The notes beneath the pieces were generated by a model. It did no database searches. It worked only from the letters and a program-made list of their open reading frames with translations, and was not told the origin of the DNA. DNA of 64,000 bases from JABDBE01 sp963832245 (GTDB lineage: Bacteria; Acidobacteriota; Terriglobia; Terriglobales; Acidobacteriaceae), in the NCBI GenBank assembly GCA_963832245.1, contig CAWHTG010000004.1, positions 1,054,001-1,118,000 on the forward strand, in the 5' to 3' direction. A program made the position numbers and the translations under genes. Positions 34,740 through 43,868 of the stretch are shown piece by piece. Numbering within the stretch: the first letter of the stretch is position 1; every line of letters starts with the position of its first letter.

Positions 34740-35837
34740 ATGGATCACAAAGGCCGGCTGAAGAGGTTGCAAACCGTCTTCGATAGCAACTCTCTGGATG
34801 CGTTGCTGGTCACTCATCTTCCCAACATCCGATACCTTTGCGGGTTCACGGGAACATCCGGTGCTCTTGCAATCTTCGAGACCGGCAGCGTGTTCTTGAC
34901 CGATGGGCGTTACGGCGAACAGGCCCGAGCCCAAGTTCGGGGACCACGGGTTGTGATTGCCCGCAAGCCGCCGTTGGCCGCTGCTGCCGACTGGCTGATA
35001 GAAAACAGGAGCAAGCTCGGCCGCCAGAAACCGCGCCGACTTGGCATCGAGAGTGAGCGACTAACCGTGGCAGGCCGTACCCAGCTTGCGAGGTTCCTGG
35101 GGTCAGAGTTTCGGCTGCGAGAGACGCGAGGGCTGGTGGAACGGGCTCGAATGGTGAAAGATGCGGACGAGATTGTGCTTATGCGAGCGGCGGCGGCGTT
35201 GGGGGCGAGCCTGTTTGACCGGGCGCTTGAGGCGATCCGTCCGGGCGTGACGGAGAGTGAGGTCGCGGCGGAGATGGAATATGCGGCACGGCGCTCTGGA
35301 GCGGAGGAGATGGCTTTCCCCACGATCATTGCGGCGGGGAAGCGGTCGGCACTGCCCCATGGGCGTGCTTCGGGGGCTGCGATTCCGTCCCGGGGATTCG
35401 TAGTCTGCGACTTCGGTGTTATACTTTCGGGCTACTGTTCCGATAGGAGCCGCACCGTGCACGTCGGCCGTTCTACGGCTCAGGCCCGCGGAATCTATGA
35501 GGCGGTGCGGGAGGCGCAAGGAGTCGCTGTAGAGACAGTGAGGGCTGGCGTGAGTGTTGGCGAAGTCGACCGGGCCGCTCGCAACGTACTTAGACGCCAA
35601 GGCTTAGCGAGACATTTTACGCACTCGACGGGCCATGGTGTAGGCTTAGAGATTCACGAACCTCCACGCATCGCGGCGGGACAAGCTGAGATCCTGCGGC
35701 CGGGAATGGTGATTACGATCGAGCCGGGCGTGTACATCGCGGGCAGCGGGGGTGTGCGGATCGAAGATATGGTGGTTGTCACGGAACAGGGGTGTGAAGT
35801 ACTGGCGCCTGCAAGCAACGAACTCATAACGATTTGA
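34740..35837 (+). CDS. M24-family aminopeptidase (Xaa-Pro type)
   Basis: 365 residues, two-domain. The N-terminal creatinase-like domain (LDALLVTHLPNIRYLCGFTG) is followed by the pita-bread metallopeptidase, whose ligands are seen in VCDFGVILSGYCSDRSRTVH (two Asp), STGHGVGLEIHEPP (His), TIEPGVYI (Glu) and VRIEDMVVV (Glu). It would remove N-terminal residues preceding proline. Single gene between the pilus terminator and accB. Start ATG 34740 has a modest CCAGG upstream. Confidence 0.9.
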   Translation: MDHKGRLKRLQTVFDSNSLDALLVTHLPNIRYLCGFTGTSGALAIFETGSVFLTDGRYGEQARAQVRGPRVVIARKPPLAAAADWLIENRSKLGRQKPRRLGIESERLTVAGRTQLARFLGSEFRLRETRGLVERARMVKDADEIVLMRAAAALGASLFDRALEAIRPGVTESEVAAEMEYAARRSGAEEMAFPTIIAAGKRSALPHGRASGAAIPSRGFVVCDFGVILSGYCSDRSRTVHVGRSTAQARGIYEAVREAQGVAVETVRAGVSVGEVDRAARNVLRRQGLARHFTHSTGHGVGLEIHEPPRIAAGQAEILRPGMVITIEPGVYIAGSGGVRIEDMVVVTEQGCEVLAPASNELITI

Positions 35838-35861
35838 AGGCTGGCTATTCTTAAGTTCTTA

Positions 35862-35887
35862 GCCCGGACATCGAACGGATGTCGGGC
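35862..35887 (+). terminator. Possible hairpin terminator after the peptidase gene
   Basis: GCCCGGACATC (35862-35872) pairs with GATGTCGGGC with one bulge around a GAACG loop. No T run follows (CTCTC), so termination is uncertain; it may act as an RNA stabiliser ahead of accB. Confidence 0.4.
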
Positions 35888-35933
35888 CTCTCAAGTTGGT
35901 GCGAGAGAAGCAGAAGCTGTCCCACCGCAAACC

Positions 35934-36434
35934 ATGAACCAGAAAGAACTGAAAGAACTCATTGAGTTCTTAATTGAAAAGGATATTGCTGAGTTCGAGT
36001 TGGAACGCGGCGATGTGAAGGTGCGGATCAAGCGTGGCGCTGAACATGTGGTCGCGCCAGCTGCGCCGGTAACGCATTTCGCCGTGCACACGACTCCGGT
36101 TGCGGTGCCCGAAGTCGCTGCTGCACCGGCCGTGCCTCCAGCGGCGGCTCCGGGCGAGAGCCCAGTTGCCGCGCCCGCGCCGGAACAGGGATTACACACG
36201 GTACGTTCTCCGATCGTAGGAACATTCTATGAATGCCCTTCCCCCGGATCGCCACCTTTCGTGAAGGTTGGGGACACCGTCGAGATCGGGCAGGTGCTCT
36301 GTATTGTCGAAGCCATGAAGCTGATGAATGAGATCGAGGCGGATGTGGCTGGCGAGATTGTGAAGAAACTGGTAGCGAATGGCCAACCCATCGAGTATGG
36401 GCAGGAATTGTTTGTGATTCGTCCGCGAAGTTGA
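35934..36434 (+). CDS. accB: Biotin carboxyl carrier protein of acetyl-CoA carboxylase
   Basis: 166 residues. The N-terminal helix (NQKELKELIEFLIEKDI) and the FELERGDVKVRI strand region lead into an Ala/Pro-rich linker (about 42-85), then the biotinyl domain with the modified Lys in CIVEAMKLMNEIEA. It carries CO2 between biotin carboxylase and carboxyltransferase in fatty-acid synthesis. accC follows after 118 bases, which include a terminator-like hairpin. Confidence 0.95.
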   Translation: MNQKELKELIEFLIEKDIAEFELERGDVKVRIKRGAEHVVAPAAPVTHFAVHTTPVAVPEVAAAPAVPPAAAPGESPVAAPAPEQGLHTVRSPIVGTFYECPSPGSPPFVKVGDTVEIGQVLCIVEAMKLMNEIEADVAGEIVKKLVANGQPIEYGQELFVIRPRS

Positions 36435-36452
36435 GCTTTGATTGAGTGCCAG

Positions 36453-36479
36453 GGCGCGCTGGGCGCGCCTTTTGTGTGT
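36453..36479 (+). terminator. Terminator-like hairpin between accB and accC
   Basis: GGCGCGC (36453-36459) pairs with GCGCGCC (36463-36469) around a short loop, and TTTTGTGTGT follows. The structure lies 18 bases after the accB stop and would reduce readthrough into accC. Confidence 0.65.
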
Positions 36480-36511
36480 CTGGATTTAATGTTGATATTT
36501 GCCGGGTGCGG

Positions 36512-36546
36512 CTGGCGGGGCGGGCGAGTCGCCCGTCTCCACACGA
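36512..36546. repeat. Inverted repeat, GGGCGGGCGAGACGCCCG family
   Basis: GGCGGGGCGGGCGAGTCGCCCGTCTCCAC. Related to elements at 42042-42092, 48726-48774 and 62356-62386. It sits immediately upstream of the accC ATG. Confidence 0.7.
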
Positions 36547-36552
36547 CTTCTG

Positions 36553-37914
36553 ATGTTTAACAAAATCCTTATTGCGAATCGGGGCGAGATTGCCTTGCGG
36601 GTGATTTGCGCCTGCAAAGAGCTGGGCATCCGCACCGTGGCAATTTATAGTGAAGCCGACCGCAACTCGCTGCATGTTAAGTTTGCCGACGAAGCTATCT
36701 GTATTGGCCCTCCTCAACTGGCGCAAAGCTACCTCAACATTCCGGCGGTGATTAGCGCGGCTGAAATCACGAACGTGGACGCAATCCATCCTGGATATGG
36801 ATTGCTGGCGGAGAACGCGAATTTCGCCGAAGTGACCGAGACCAGCAATATCAAGTTCATTGGGCCTCCGCCGGAGATTACGCGGCTTATGGGCGAGAAA
36901 GAAAAGGCCCGGGCAGCGATGAAGAAAGCGGGTGTGCCCATTCTGCCGGGGTCCGAAGGGATTCTTGCCAGCGATGGCGAGGCCCTGGAGTGGGCGCGGC
37001 AAGTTGGCTTTCCGGTGATCATTAAAGCTTCGGCAGGGGGCGGCGGGCGCGGCATGCGCATCGTGCGCAGCGAGGAGGAGCTTCCCCCCCTGTTCAAAGC
37101 GGCGCAATCGGAGGCGGCGGCGGCCTTCGGCAACGGCGATCTCTACATGGAGAAATTTATTGAGCGGCCGCGCCATATCGAGTTCCAGATTCTGGCCGAT
37201 CAGTATGGCAACGTTGTGAGCCTGGGCGAGCGTGAGTGCTCGATCCAGCGGCGTCACCAGAAGTTGCTGGAAGAGTCTCCGTCCACGCAAGTGACTCCAG
37301 AACTCCGCGATGAGATCGGAAAAGTGTTGTCCAGGACACTCTCGGAAATCGGCTATGTAAATGCAGGCACGATTGAGTTTCTGATGGACGAAGACCGGCG
37401 CTTGTACTTTATCGAGATGAATACGCGCATTCAGGTGGAACATCCGGTCACGGAGATGGTCACCGATGTAGATCTGGTGAAGAGCCAGATTCTGCTGGCC
37501 GCAGGCGAGCGAATGGAAAACGTGCTGGCGAGCCCGATTGTACCTCGCGGACACGCTATTGAGTGCCGGATCAATGCCGAGCACCCTGAGAAATTCACGC
37601 CGTCGGCGGGGAAGATTACGGCGTTCAATCCGCCGGGTGGAACGGGTGTGCGCATCGACACCGCGGCGTATGCCGAAGGAGTAATTCCGCCTTATTACGA
37701 CTCGCTTATTGCCAAGCTGATCGTGCGGGGGAAGGACCGTGCGGAGGCGGTCTCGCGCATGGCGCGGGCGCTGGAAATGTTTATTGTAGAAGGGATATTT
37801 ACGACCATTCCATTGCACCGGCGGATTCTGGCTGATGCGGATTTCCGCGCTGGGAAATTCGATACGACATTTATCGAGCGATTCCTAACGAAGAATGGAA
37901 AAGCGAAGCATTAG
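36553..37914 (+). CDS. accC: Biotin carboxylase subunit of acetyl-CoA carboxylase
   Basis: 453 residues from ATG 36553. It carboxylates the biotin of AccB using ATP and bicarbonate. N-terminal domain with MFNKILIANRGEIALRVI; ATP-grasp with the glycine-rich loop KASAGGGGRGMRIV; catalytic region FIEMNTRIQVEHPVTEMVT; C-terminal domain with GHAIECRINAEHP. Length and motifs are standard. The carboxyltransferase genes accA/accD are not in the window. Confidence 0.96.
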   Translation: MFNKILIANRGEIALRVICACKELGIRTVAIYSEADRNSLHVKFADEAICIGPPQLAQSYLNIPAVISAAEITNVDAIHPGYGLLAENANFAEVTETSNIKFIGPPPEITRLMGEKEKARAAMKKAGVPILPGSEGILASDGEALEWARQVGFPVIIKASAGGGGRGMRIVRSEEELPPLFKAAQSEAAAAFGNGDLYMEKFIERPRHIEFQILADQYGNVVSLGERECSIQRRHQKLLEESPSTQVTPELRDEIGKVLSRTLSEIGYVNAGTIEFLMDEDRRLYFIEMNTRIQVEHPVTEMVTDVDLVKSQILLAAGERMENVLASPIVPRGHAIECRINAEHPEKFTPSAGKITAFNPPGGTGVRIDTAAYAEGVIPPYYDSLIAKLIVRGKDRAEAVSRMARALEMFIVEGIFTTIPLHRRILADADFRAGKFDTTFIERFLTKNGKAKH

Positions 37915-37928
37915 TTGCTAATTATGCT

Positions 37929-38142
37929 TGGTCATCCTGAGCGGAGTGGCGGATGCGCAAAGCGGAGCGGCCACGGAGTCCTTGAACGTGTTCACCGCTT
38001 GAATGCCGCAAGGCATTCTCACAACGTCGTACTTGCCGGGCAGAATTCCCTGTCGCGGCAGCCTGACAACCAGCCTCCCTGGAGTCCTTCGACTGCGTTG
38101 GCCTCGCTTCGCGACGCCAACTCCGCTCAGGATGACAAGTTC
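37929..38142. repeat. Long inverted-repeat element, GTCATCCTGAGCGGAG family
   Basis: The left end at 37930-37950 (TTGGTCATCCTGAGCGGAGT) is complementary to the right end at about 38119-38141 (AACTCCGCTCAGGATGACAAG). The middle, about 170 bases, has no gene. Similar elements, written as ends of a mobile hairpin, are common between genes in Acidobacteriota. It separates accC from thiE. Confidence 0.75.
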
Positions 38143-38198
38143 GTCGGATCATCATCGACAGGGCGAAAGCCGCGCTCTTTTCAAAGCGGATTGCACCC

Positions 38199-38813
38199 AT
38201 GAATCCGTGGCCCCGGCTTTACGGCATTCTCGACCCATCACTTTTCCCGGAAGCTGAGCTCTTGTTTCAAGCTGCGGAGGAACTCGTGGCTGGTGGCGTT
38301 ACCCTGCTGCAATATCGTAACAAGAGCGGCAACGCTCGTGAGATGCTGCAGCAGTCCCGAGAGCTGAGGCGTCGGCTTGGCGGTTCGGTCAAATTGATCA
38401 TGGATGATCGGGCAGACCTTTGCGTGGCAGCAGGATTGGACGGCGTACATGTCGGTCAAGACGATTTGTCGCCAGCAGGCGCCAGAGAAGTGGTTGGCAA
38501 GACACTTCTGCTGGGTGTGTCCACGCATGACCCGAAGCAGATCCGGGAAGCTGACCAGACTCCTGCGGACTATCTTGCGATCGGACCTGTGTTTGCTACC
38601 GCGAGCAAAGTCAACCCGGACCCAGTTATCGGTCTGGAAGGTGTCCGGGCCGCTAGGGCATTGACCCGGAAGCCGCTAGTGGCTATTGGAGGCATTAACC
38701 GTGCCAACTGCCGGGCGGTTATCGATGCGGGGGCCGACTCGGTTGCGGTAATATCCGATCTGGTGCGGGAGCCGCGAAAATCAGCGGAGGATTTTTCCCG
38801 CATCTTAGGATAG
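38199..38813 (+). CDS. thiE: Thiamine-phosphate synthase
   Basis: 204 residues, a TIM barrel that joins HMP-pyrophosphate and thiazole phosphate. Motifs: LLQYRNKSG, IMDDRADLCVAAGLDGVHVG, LLGVSTHD, LAIGPVFATASK and LVAIGGIN. No TPP riboswitch is visible upstream, where the repeat element lies. No other thiamine genes are nearby. Confidence 0.92.
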   Translation: MNPWPRLYGILDPSLFPEAELLFQAAEELVAGGVTLLQYRNKSGNAREMLQQSRELRRRLGGSVKLIMDDRADLCVAAGLDGVHVGQDDLSPAGAREVVGKTLLLGVSTHDPKQIREADQTPADYLAIGPVFATASKVNPDPVIGLEGVRAARALTRKPLVAIGGINRANCRAVIDAGADSVAVISDLVREPRKSAEDFSRILG

Positions 38814-38821
38814 AGTCATGG

Positions 38822-38876
38822 CGACTGCCGAGCTTCGCTCGGCTGGACAGCCGAGGGCGGCTGCCCCCACGCGAGC
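38822..38876. repeat. GACAGCCGAGGGCGGCTG-family repeat
   Basis: 55 bases with two short hairpins (GCCGAGCTTCGCTCGGC and CAGCCGAGGGCGGCTG). About 85% identical to 21893-21950. It ends 12 bases before the permease start codon. Confidence 0.85.
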
Positions 38877-38888
38877 ATTCAGGAACCA

Positions 38889-40460
38889 TTGAGCATCGAC
38901 ACCAAGGCATCGGCACCGATCGTCAGCGACTGGGAAGTCCACAGTCAGCAGGACAAGGAATTGGTCAAGGCCCTGGGCCTGACCAGCGCAACCATGCTGG
39001 TCATGGGTTCGATGATCGGCTCTGGCATCTTCATCGTTTCTGCTGAAATATCGCGAGAAGTAAATTCTCCAGCACTGCTGATTGGAGCCTGGTTAGTGAC
39101 AGGCTTCATGACCATCGTCGGAGCGTTGAGCTATGGCGAACTCGCAGCGATGATGCCACGAGCGGGAGGTCAGTACGTTTACCTGCGCGAGGCGCTTGGC
39201 CCGCTGTGGGGATTCCTGTACGGATGGACGCTCTTTCTGGTGATTCAAACGGGGACGATCGCCGCCGTGGGCGTGGCCTTCGGTAAGTTTCTTGGCATTT
39301 TCGTTCCTTCGATTTCTTCGTCGAACTGGATTGTACATTTCTGGCATGTGCCTCCGATTCGGATCGGACCCATGGTGCTCGGCAACATGGACATGGGGCT
39401 GAACACGCAGAACCTGGTCGCGATTCTGGTCGTGGTGGCGCTCTCGGTGATCAACATTTTCGGGTTAAAGACCGGAGCGCTGATTCAGAATGTTTTCACT
39501 TTCGCCAAGGTTTCCGCGCTGCTGGGGCTGGGCTTGTTGGGCCTATTCATCGGGCGGAATGCCCAGGCGCTGGCAGCGAATTTTCATGGAAACTTCTGGA
39601 ACAATGCCGGACTGGGCGCGCAACACGCGGTGCAGGTGGGAGTCGGCGGACCCATAGTCATGGTCGGTACGCTAACGATTCTAGCGGTGGCACAAACCGG
39701 GTCGCTGTTTTCTGCCGACGCGTGGAACAATGTGACTTTCACAGCTGGCGAGGTCAAGAATCCCAGTCGCAATTTGCCGCTATCTCTCGCCCTGGGCACA
39801 GGCGTGGTCATCACCCTTTACGTCATTTGCAATTTCGTCTACCTGAACGTGCTGCCGCTGGATGGTGTGGCCAACGGCACCACCATCCTGCAACGGGGGA
39901 TCAAATATGCGACTGAGGATCGCGTTGCCACCGCCGTGATGACCCAGATGTTTGGCTCGGCAGGCGGCCTCCTAATGGCTGCCGCGATCATGCTCTCCGG
40001 TTTCGGATGCGTTAACGGACTGATTCTAGCGGGCGCGCGTGTGTATTACGCCATGGCGAAAGATGGGCTGTTCTTTCGCGGTGTCGCCAAGTTGCATCCT
40101 ACTTACAAAACGCCCGCGGTTTCGCTGATGGTGCAGATGGTCTGGACTTGTGTCCTTTGCGTGTCCGGGAGCTACGGGCAACTGTTGGACTATATCGTTT
40201 TCGCAGTGCTGGTGTTCTACATTCTGACTATAGTGGGATTATTCGTGCTGCGTTATAAGCGTCCCGATGCGGAACGGCCTTATCGCGCGATCGGCTATCC
40301 AGTGCTGCCCGCGGTGTATATTGTGATGGCCTTATTCATTGACGTCGTACTGTTGCGCTACAAGCCGCAATACACGTGGCCGGGGCTCATCATCGTGCTG
40401 TTGGGGGTTCCCGTGTACTGGTTGTGGTCGAAGAGTTCGGGCAGAACGAGCGCGTCTTAG
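38889..40460 (+). CDS. APC-family amino-acid permease
   Basis: 523 residues, about 12-14 membrane helices. It opens with a cytoplasmic tail and KALGLTSATMLVMGSMIGSG, the helix-1 glycine motif of the APC family, followed by YGELAAMMPRAGGQYVYL. The last helices (VLVFYILTIVGLFVLR) are typical of the LAT/cationic-type branch. Start appears to be TTG at 38889; no ATG is near. The next permease gene lies 21 bases downstream. Substrate unknown. Confidence 0.85.
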   Translation: MSIDTKASAPIVSDWEVHSQQDKELVKALGLTSATMLVMGSMIGSGIFIVSAEISREVNSPALLIGAWLVTGFMTIVGALSYGELAAMMPRAGGQYVYLREALGPLWGFLYGWTLFLVIQTGTIAAVGVAFGKFLGIFVPSISSSNWIVHFWHVPPIRIGPMVLGNMDMGLNTQNLVAILVVVALSVINIFGLKTGALIQNVFTFAKVSALLGLGLLGLFIGRNAQALAANFHGNFWNNAGLGAQHAVQVGVGGPIVMVGTLTILAVAQTGSLFSADAWNNVTFTAGEVKNPSRNLPLSLALGTGVVITLYVICNFVYLNVLPLDGVANGTTILQRGIKYATEDRVATAVMTQMFGSAGGLLMAAAIMLSGFGCVNGLILAGARVYYAMAKDGLFFRGVAKLHPTYKTPAVSLMVQMVWTCVLCVSGSYGQLLDYIVFAVLVFYILTIVGLFVLRYKRPDAERPYRAIGYPVLPAVYIVMALFIDVVLLRYKPQYTWPGLIIVLLGVPVYWLWSKSSGRTSAS

Positions 40461-40481
40461 CCTTCAAGGAGGAAACGAAGC

Positions 40482-41957
40482 ATGGCGAATCTGTTCGCGA
40501 AAAAAGATCTTCCCACCCTGATGAAAGAAGCGGTCGAAGTCGAAGGCGAACAAAGCCTGCGGCGCGCGCTTGGACCCCTGAATCTGCTGACCCTGGGTAT
40601 CGGTGCAATCATTGGGGCTGGAATTTTTGTGATCACCGGCCAAGCGGCGGCGCAGTTTGCCGGGCCTGCCATAGTGATCTCGTTCATCCTGGCTGGCGTC
40701 GCCTGCGCATTCGCGGGACTTTGTTACGCCGAGTTTGCTTCGATGATTCCGATCGCAGGCAGCGCATATACGTACTCTTACGCTACGCTGGGAGAATTGG
40801 TCGCCTGGATCATTGGCTGGGACCTGATTCTGGAGTATGCCTTTGGCGCAGCCACGGTCGCGGTGGGTTGGAGCGGCCACTTGCGAGCATTCCTGCACGA
40901 CATTGGATTGAACCTGCCTACGTTTCCTACCTCTGATTTCATGGTATTTGGCATGCCCGTTCATCTGAAGTATGACTATGTCGGATTCCTGGTCATCATG
41001 CTGATTACTACAATATTGGTCATTGGCATTAAGGAATCGGCGAACTTTACGACCGCCATTGTGATTATGAAGGTAGCCGTCGTGTGTATGTTCATCGTTC
41101 TCGCCGGAGCGTATCTGTTCACGCATTCATGGCAGCCGAACTACTGGCATCCATTCATCCCACCAAATACGGGTGAGTGGGGACACCTCGGATGGTCGGG
41201 AGTTTTGCGGGGAGCTGGGGTGGTCTTCTTCGCCTACATTGGTTTTGACGCGGTTTCGACAGCAGCGCAAGAGGCTAAGAATCCAAAGAAAGATATGCCG
41301 GCGGGCATTTTAGGTTCTCTCATTATTTGTACTGTGCTTTATATTTTAGTTTCTGGTTTGCTCACCCACCTCGTGCCCTACCAGCAGCTCAACGTTCCCG
41401 ATCCTGTTGTCGTCGGTATGCGTGTGGCCGGACAGCAATGGGCGACTTTTCTGGTGGAGATCGGCGCGCTTGGCGGTTTGGCCACGGTGATGCTCGTGAT
41501 GTTGCTTGGTCAATCGCGGGTTTTCTATTCCATGTCGCGTGACGGTTTACTCTGGCCCTGGGCTGGAAAGATTCACCATCGTTTTCGCACGCCTTACCTC
41601 AGTTCCATCGTGGTGGGCATTTTCGTGGCAATCCTGGCTACAGTGGTTCCGCTCAATGTGCTGGACGAAATGACGAGTGTGGGCACGCTGCTGGCCTTTG
41701 TGCTCGTGAGCGCAGGGGTGTGGGTGATGCGCCGGACGCATCCCGACCTCAAGCGGCCGTTCACGACACCGATGGTGCCGCTGGTTCCGATTCTGTCGAT
41801 TCTCTTCTCGGGAGCGCTCATTATTTTTCTGTCCCCGGCCACCCAGATCCGGCTGGTGGTTTGGCTGATCATCGGGCTGGTAATCTACTTTAGTTACGGC
41901 CGCAAACACAGCAAGGTGCAGGCGTTGCAGACGTCCAAGGCTGTCGTCGCGGACTGA
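40482..41957 (+). CDS. APC-family amino-acid permease (cationic-type)
   Basis: 491 residues with 12 or more membrane helices. NLLTLGIGAIIGAGIFVITG is the APC helix-1 motif, with LCYAEFASMIPIAGSAYTYS, then FFAYIGFDAVSTAAQEAKNP, the conserved cationic-amino-acid-transporter pattern of the YfnA/CAT branch. AAGGAGGAAACG lies upstream of the ATG. Together with the upstream permease it forms a two-gene operon ended by a strong terminator. Confidence 0.9.
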   Translation: MANLFAKKDLPTLMKEAVEVEGEQSLRRALGPLNLLTLGIGAIIGAGIFVITGQAAAQFAGPAIVISFILAGVACAFAGLCYAEFASMIPIAGSAYTYSYATLGELVAWIIGWDLILEYAFGAATVAVGWSGHLRAFLHDIGLNLPTFPTSDFMVFGMPVHLKYDYVGFLVIMLITTILVIGIKESANFTTAIVIMKVAVVCMFIVLAGAYLFTHSWQPNYWHPFIPPNTGEWGHLGWSGVLRGAGVVFFAYIGFDAVSTAAQEAKNPKKDMPAGILGSLIICTVLYILVSGLLTHLVPYQQLNVPDPVVVGMRVAGQQWATFLVEIGALGGLATVMLVMLLGQSRVFYSMSRDGLLWPWAGKIHHRFRTPYLSSIVVGIFVAILATVVPLNVLDEMTSVGTLLAFVLVSAGVWVMRRTHPDLKRPFTTPMVPLVPILSILFSGALIIFLSPATQIRLVVWLIIGLVIYFSYGRKHSKVQALQTSKAVVAD

Positions 41958-41979
41958 AATCAGGGTTGACGGGATTTAA

Positions 41980-42016
41980 GGCCTTCCGTGAATACGCGGA
42001 AGGCCATTTTGCTTTA
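41980..42016 (+). terminator. Strong intrinsic terminator after the permease pair
   Basis: GGCCTTCCG (41980-41988) and CGGAAGGCC (41997-42005) are perfect complements with an eight-base loop and ATTTTGCTTTAT after. Confidence 0.9.
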
Positions 42017-42041
42017 TAGTCGCTGAGTATTCGGAAAAAAA

Positions 42042-42092
42042 TGGAGGACGGGCCTCTGGCCCGTCCCGCCGGGCGGGACGCCCGGCCTCCAT
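42042..42092. repeat. Double palindrome, GGGCGGGACGCCCGG family
   Basis: GACGGGCCTCTGGCCCGTC and CCGGGCGGGACGCCCGG form two adjacent hairpins, flanked by GGAGG and CCTCC. It lies 20 bases upstream of the NAD(P)HX repair gene. Confidence 0.85.
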
Positions 42093-42112
42093 TAAGACAT
42101 GTTTGTTGCGCC

Positions 42113-43687
42113 ATGAAAATTGTTACCACCGCCGAAATGCGCGAGATCGATCGCGCTACGAGCCAGCGCTTCGGCGTGCCTTCGCTAACGCTCATGGAGA
42201 ATGCGGGCACCGCGGTCGCCGAGTTTCTCGTCTCCAAATATCCGTCAGCGGAGCGCATTGGCGTGATTTGCGGCAAGGGCAACAACGGTGGCGATGGCTT
42301 TGTGGCGGCGCGAAAACTGCATGGAGCTGGCAAGGGAGTACGAATTGTACTGCTGGCAGCACCGTCAGAGCTGCGGGGCGATGCAGCGGAGATGTTCGGC
42401 AGGCTTCCGGTTGCGCCCGTGATTGTGCCATCGAAAGAGGAGTTGAAAGGGGAGCAGGTGCGGCCCGTATTCGAATCCGAAGTTTTGCTCGATGCGATTC
42501 TAGGCACGGGTTTCAAGCCGCCTGTGAGCGGGCTGTACGCCGAGGCGATCAGGCTCATAAATGCCAGTTCCGCGCCAGTCGTTGCCGTCGATATTCCTTC
42601 TGGCGCAGATGCCGATGTCATGGGCGAACAGACCGGAACGGTTGCGCGCGCGGATGCTGTGGTTACATTCACTGCCCCACGTCCAGCTCATATTTTCGGA
42701 AGATTGACTGACGGGCCAACGCTGATTGCTCCGATTGGCTCGCCAGATGAAGCCATCGTCTCCTCGTTGCACCTGAATCTGATTACGGCGCGCGAGGTCG
42801 CGCCGCTCATTGGTTCGCGACCACTCGAAGCGAATAAAGGAACTTTCGGCCACGTGCTGGTGATTGGAGGATCAGTCGGAAAGGCGGGCTCTGCAGCAAT
42901 GGCGGGGATGGCAGCTTTGCGAACTGGAGCGGGATTGTCGACGGTGGCTACGCCGAAGTCCGTACTCCCCACCGTGGCGGGATTTCATCCCGAAGTCATG
43001 ACCGAGCCGCTCGACGAAACCGATGCGGGAAGTATTTCGACTCACGCTCTGGCGAGCGGAGCCGTGGATGCACTGATCAAAGGCAAAACGGTTGTGGCCG
43101 TGGGCCCGGGAATTTCGCGAAATCCGGAGACCTGCGAGTTCGTTCGCAGCCTGGTGATGAAATGCAGGATTCCCATCGTTCTGGATGCGGACGGCCTCAA
43201 CGCATTCGAAGGGAGAGCTACTGAGCTCAATGGCAAAGGACGCAGCTTCGTAATCACGCCTCATCCTGGAGAAATGGCGCGTCTCATTGCTTCCACCGTG
43301 GCCGCCGTGCAACGGGACCGGATCAACATCGCTCGCACATTCGCCCGCGAACACGAGTTGATTGTCGTGTTGAAGGGGCATCGTACGCTGATCGCGCAAC
43401 CTGACGGAGCAGTTTGGGTGAATACGACTGGAAATCCGGGCATGGCAACCGGAGGCACGGGCGACATCCTTACCGGCATGGTGGCCGGGTTGATCGCGCA
43501 AAATCCTCAGCATGTCCCGGAAGCAGTGATCGCTGCGGTTCATCTCCACGGTCTTGCCGGCGACGTAGCGCGTGAAAGCATGGGTGAACATTCGCTGGTT
43601 GCGACCGACTTGATAGTGGCTTTCCCCGAAGCCTTCCGCCGAGTGCGCGAATCAGCAACAAGCTTCACGGTCGAAATTCGCGGGTGA
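42113..43687 (+). CDS. nnr: Bifunctional NAD(P)HX epimerase/ADP-dependent dehydratase
   Basis: 524 residues from ATG 42113. It repairs hydrated NADH/NADPH. The N-terminal YjeF epimerase domain (about 1-215) has VICGKGNNGGDGFVAARKL; the C-terminal ribokinase-fold dehydratase (about 225-520) has LVIGGSVGKAGSA, DADGLNAF, ITPHPGEMARL, and GNPGMATGGTGDILTGM. Both halves appear complete. It is a single-gene unit, possibly transcribed with the downstream PilZ-like gene and tsaE. Confidence 0.95.
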   Translation: MKIVTTAEMREIDRATSQRFGVPSLTLMENAGTAVAEFLVSKYPSAERIGVICGKGNNGGDGFVAARKLHGAGKGVRIVLLAAPSELRGDAAEMFGRLPVAPVIVPSKEELKGEQVRPVFESEVLLDAILGTGFKPPVSGLYAEAIRLINASSAPVVAVDIPSGADADVMGEQTGTVARADAVVTFTAPRPAHIFGRLTDGPTLIAPIGSPDEAIVSSLHLNLITAREVAPLIGSRPLEANKGTFGHVLVIGGSVGKAGSAAMAGMAALRTGAGLSTVATPKSVLPTVAGFHPEVMTEPLDETDAGSISTHALASGAVDALIKGKTVVAVGPGISRNPETCEFVRSLVMKCRIPIVLDADGLNAFEGRATELNGKGRSFVITPHPGEMARLIASTVAAVQRDRINIARTFAREHELIVVLKGHRTLIAQPDGAVWVNTTGNPGMATGGTGDILTGMVAGLIAQNPQHVPEAVIAAVHLHGLAGDVARESMGEHSLVATDLIVAFPEAFRRVRESATSFTVEIRG

Positions 43688-43699
43688 GGCGATCATAGT

Positions 43700-43724
43700 A
43701 CAGACATAGCAAGCTATGTTCTAC
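43700..43724. repeat. ACATAGCAAGCTATGT palindrome
   Basis: Perfect palindrome CATAGCAAGCTATG followed by TTCTAC. Related to the inverted repeat at 44363-44432. Confidence 0.65.
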
Positions 43725-43868
43725 CATCCGACTTACACTCCTTGCCACCGCTATCTAATTGCTGCCGAGGCAGTTATGCCGGTCTCCCCACTGGGCCCGA
43801 CCGGAATCCGGACAGGTGCTTCCGTAATCTGCCTCGCATTCCTCCTTCATGACATAGTGGATCTGGCT

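Noticed and set aside
36028..37818. Long 596-codon open frame antisense to accC and accB
   Set aside because: The sense strand encodes clear AccB and AccC with all motifs; the antisense frame is a composition effect of high-GC codon use and has no recognisable domain.
37915..38198. Possible TPP riboswitch ahead of thiE
   Set aside because: No CTGAGA or ACCTGAT-type THI-box sequence; the region is occupied by an inverted-repeat element.
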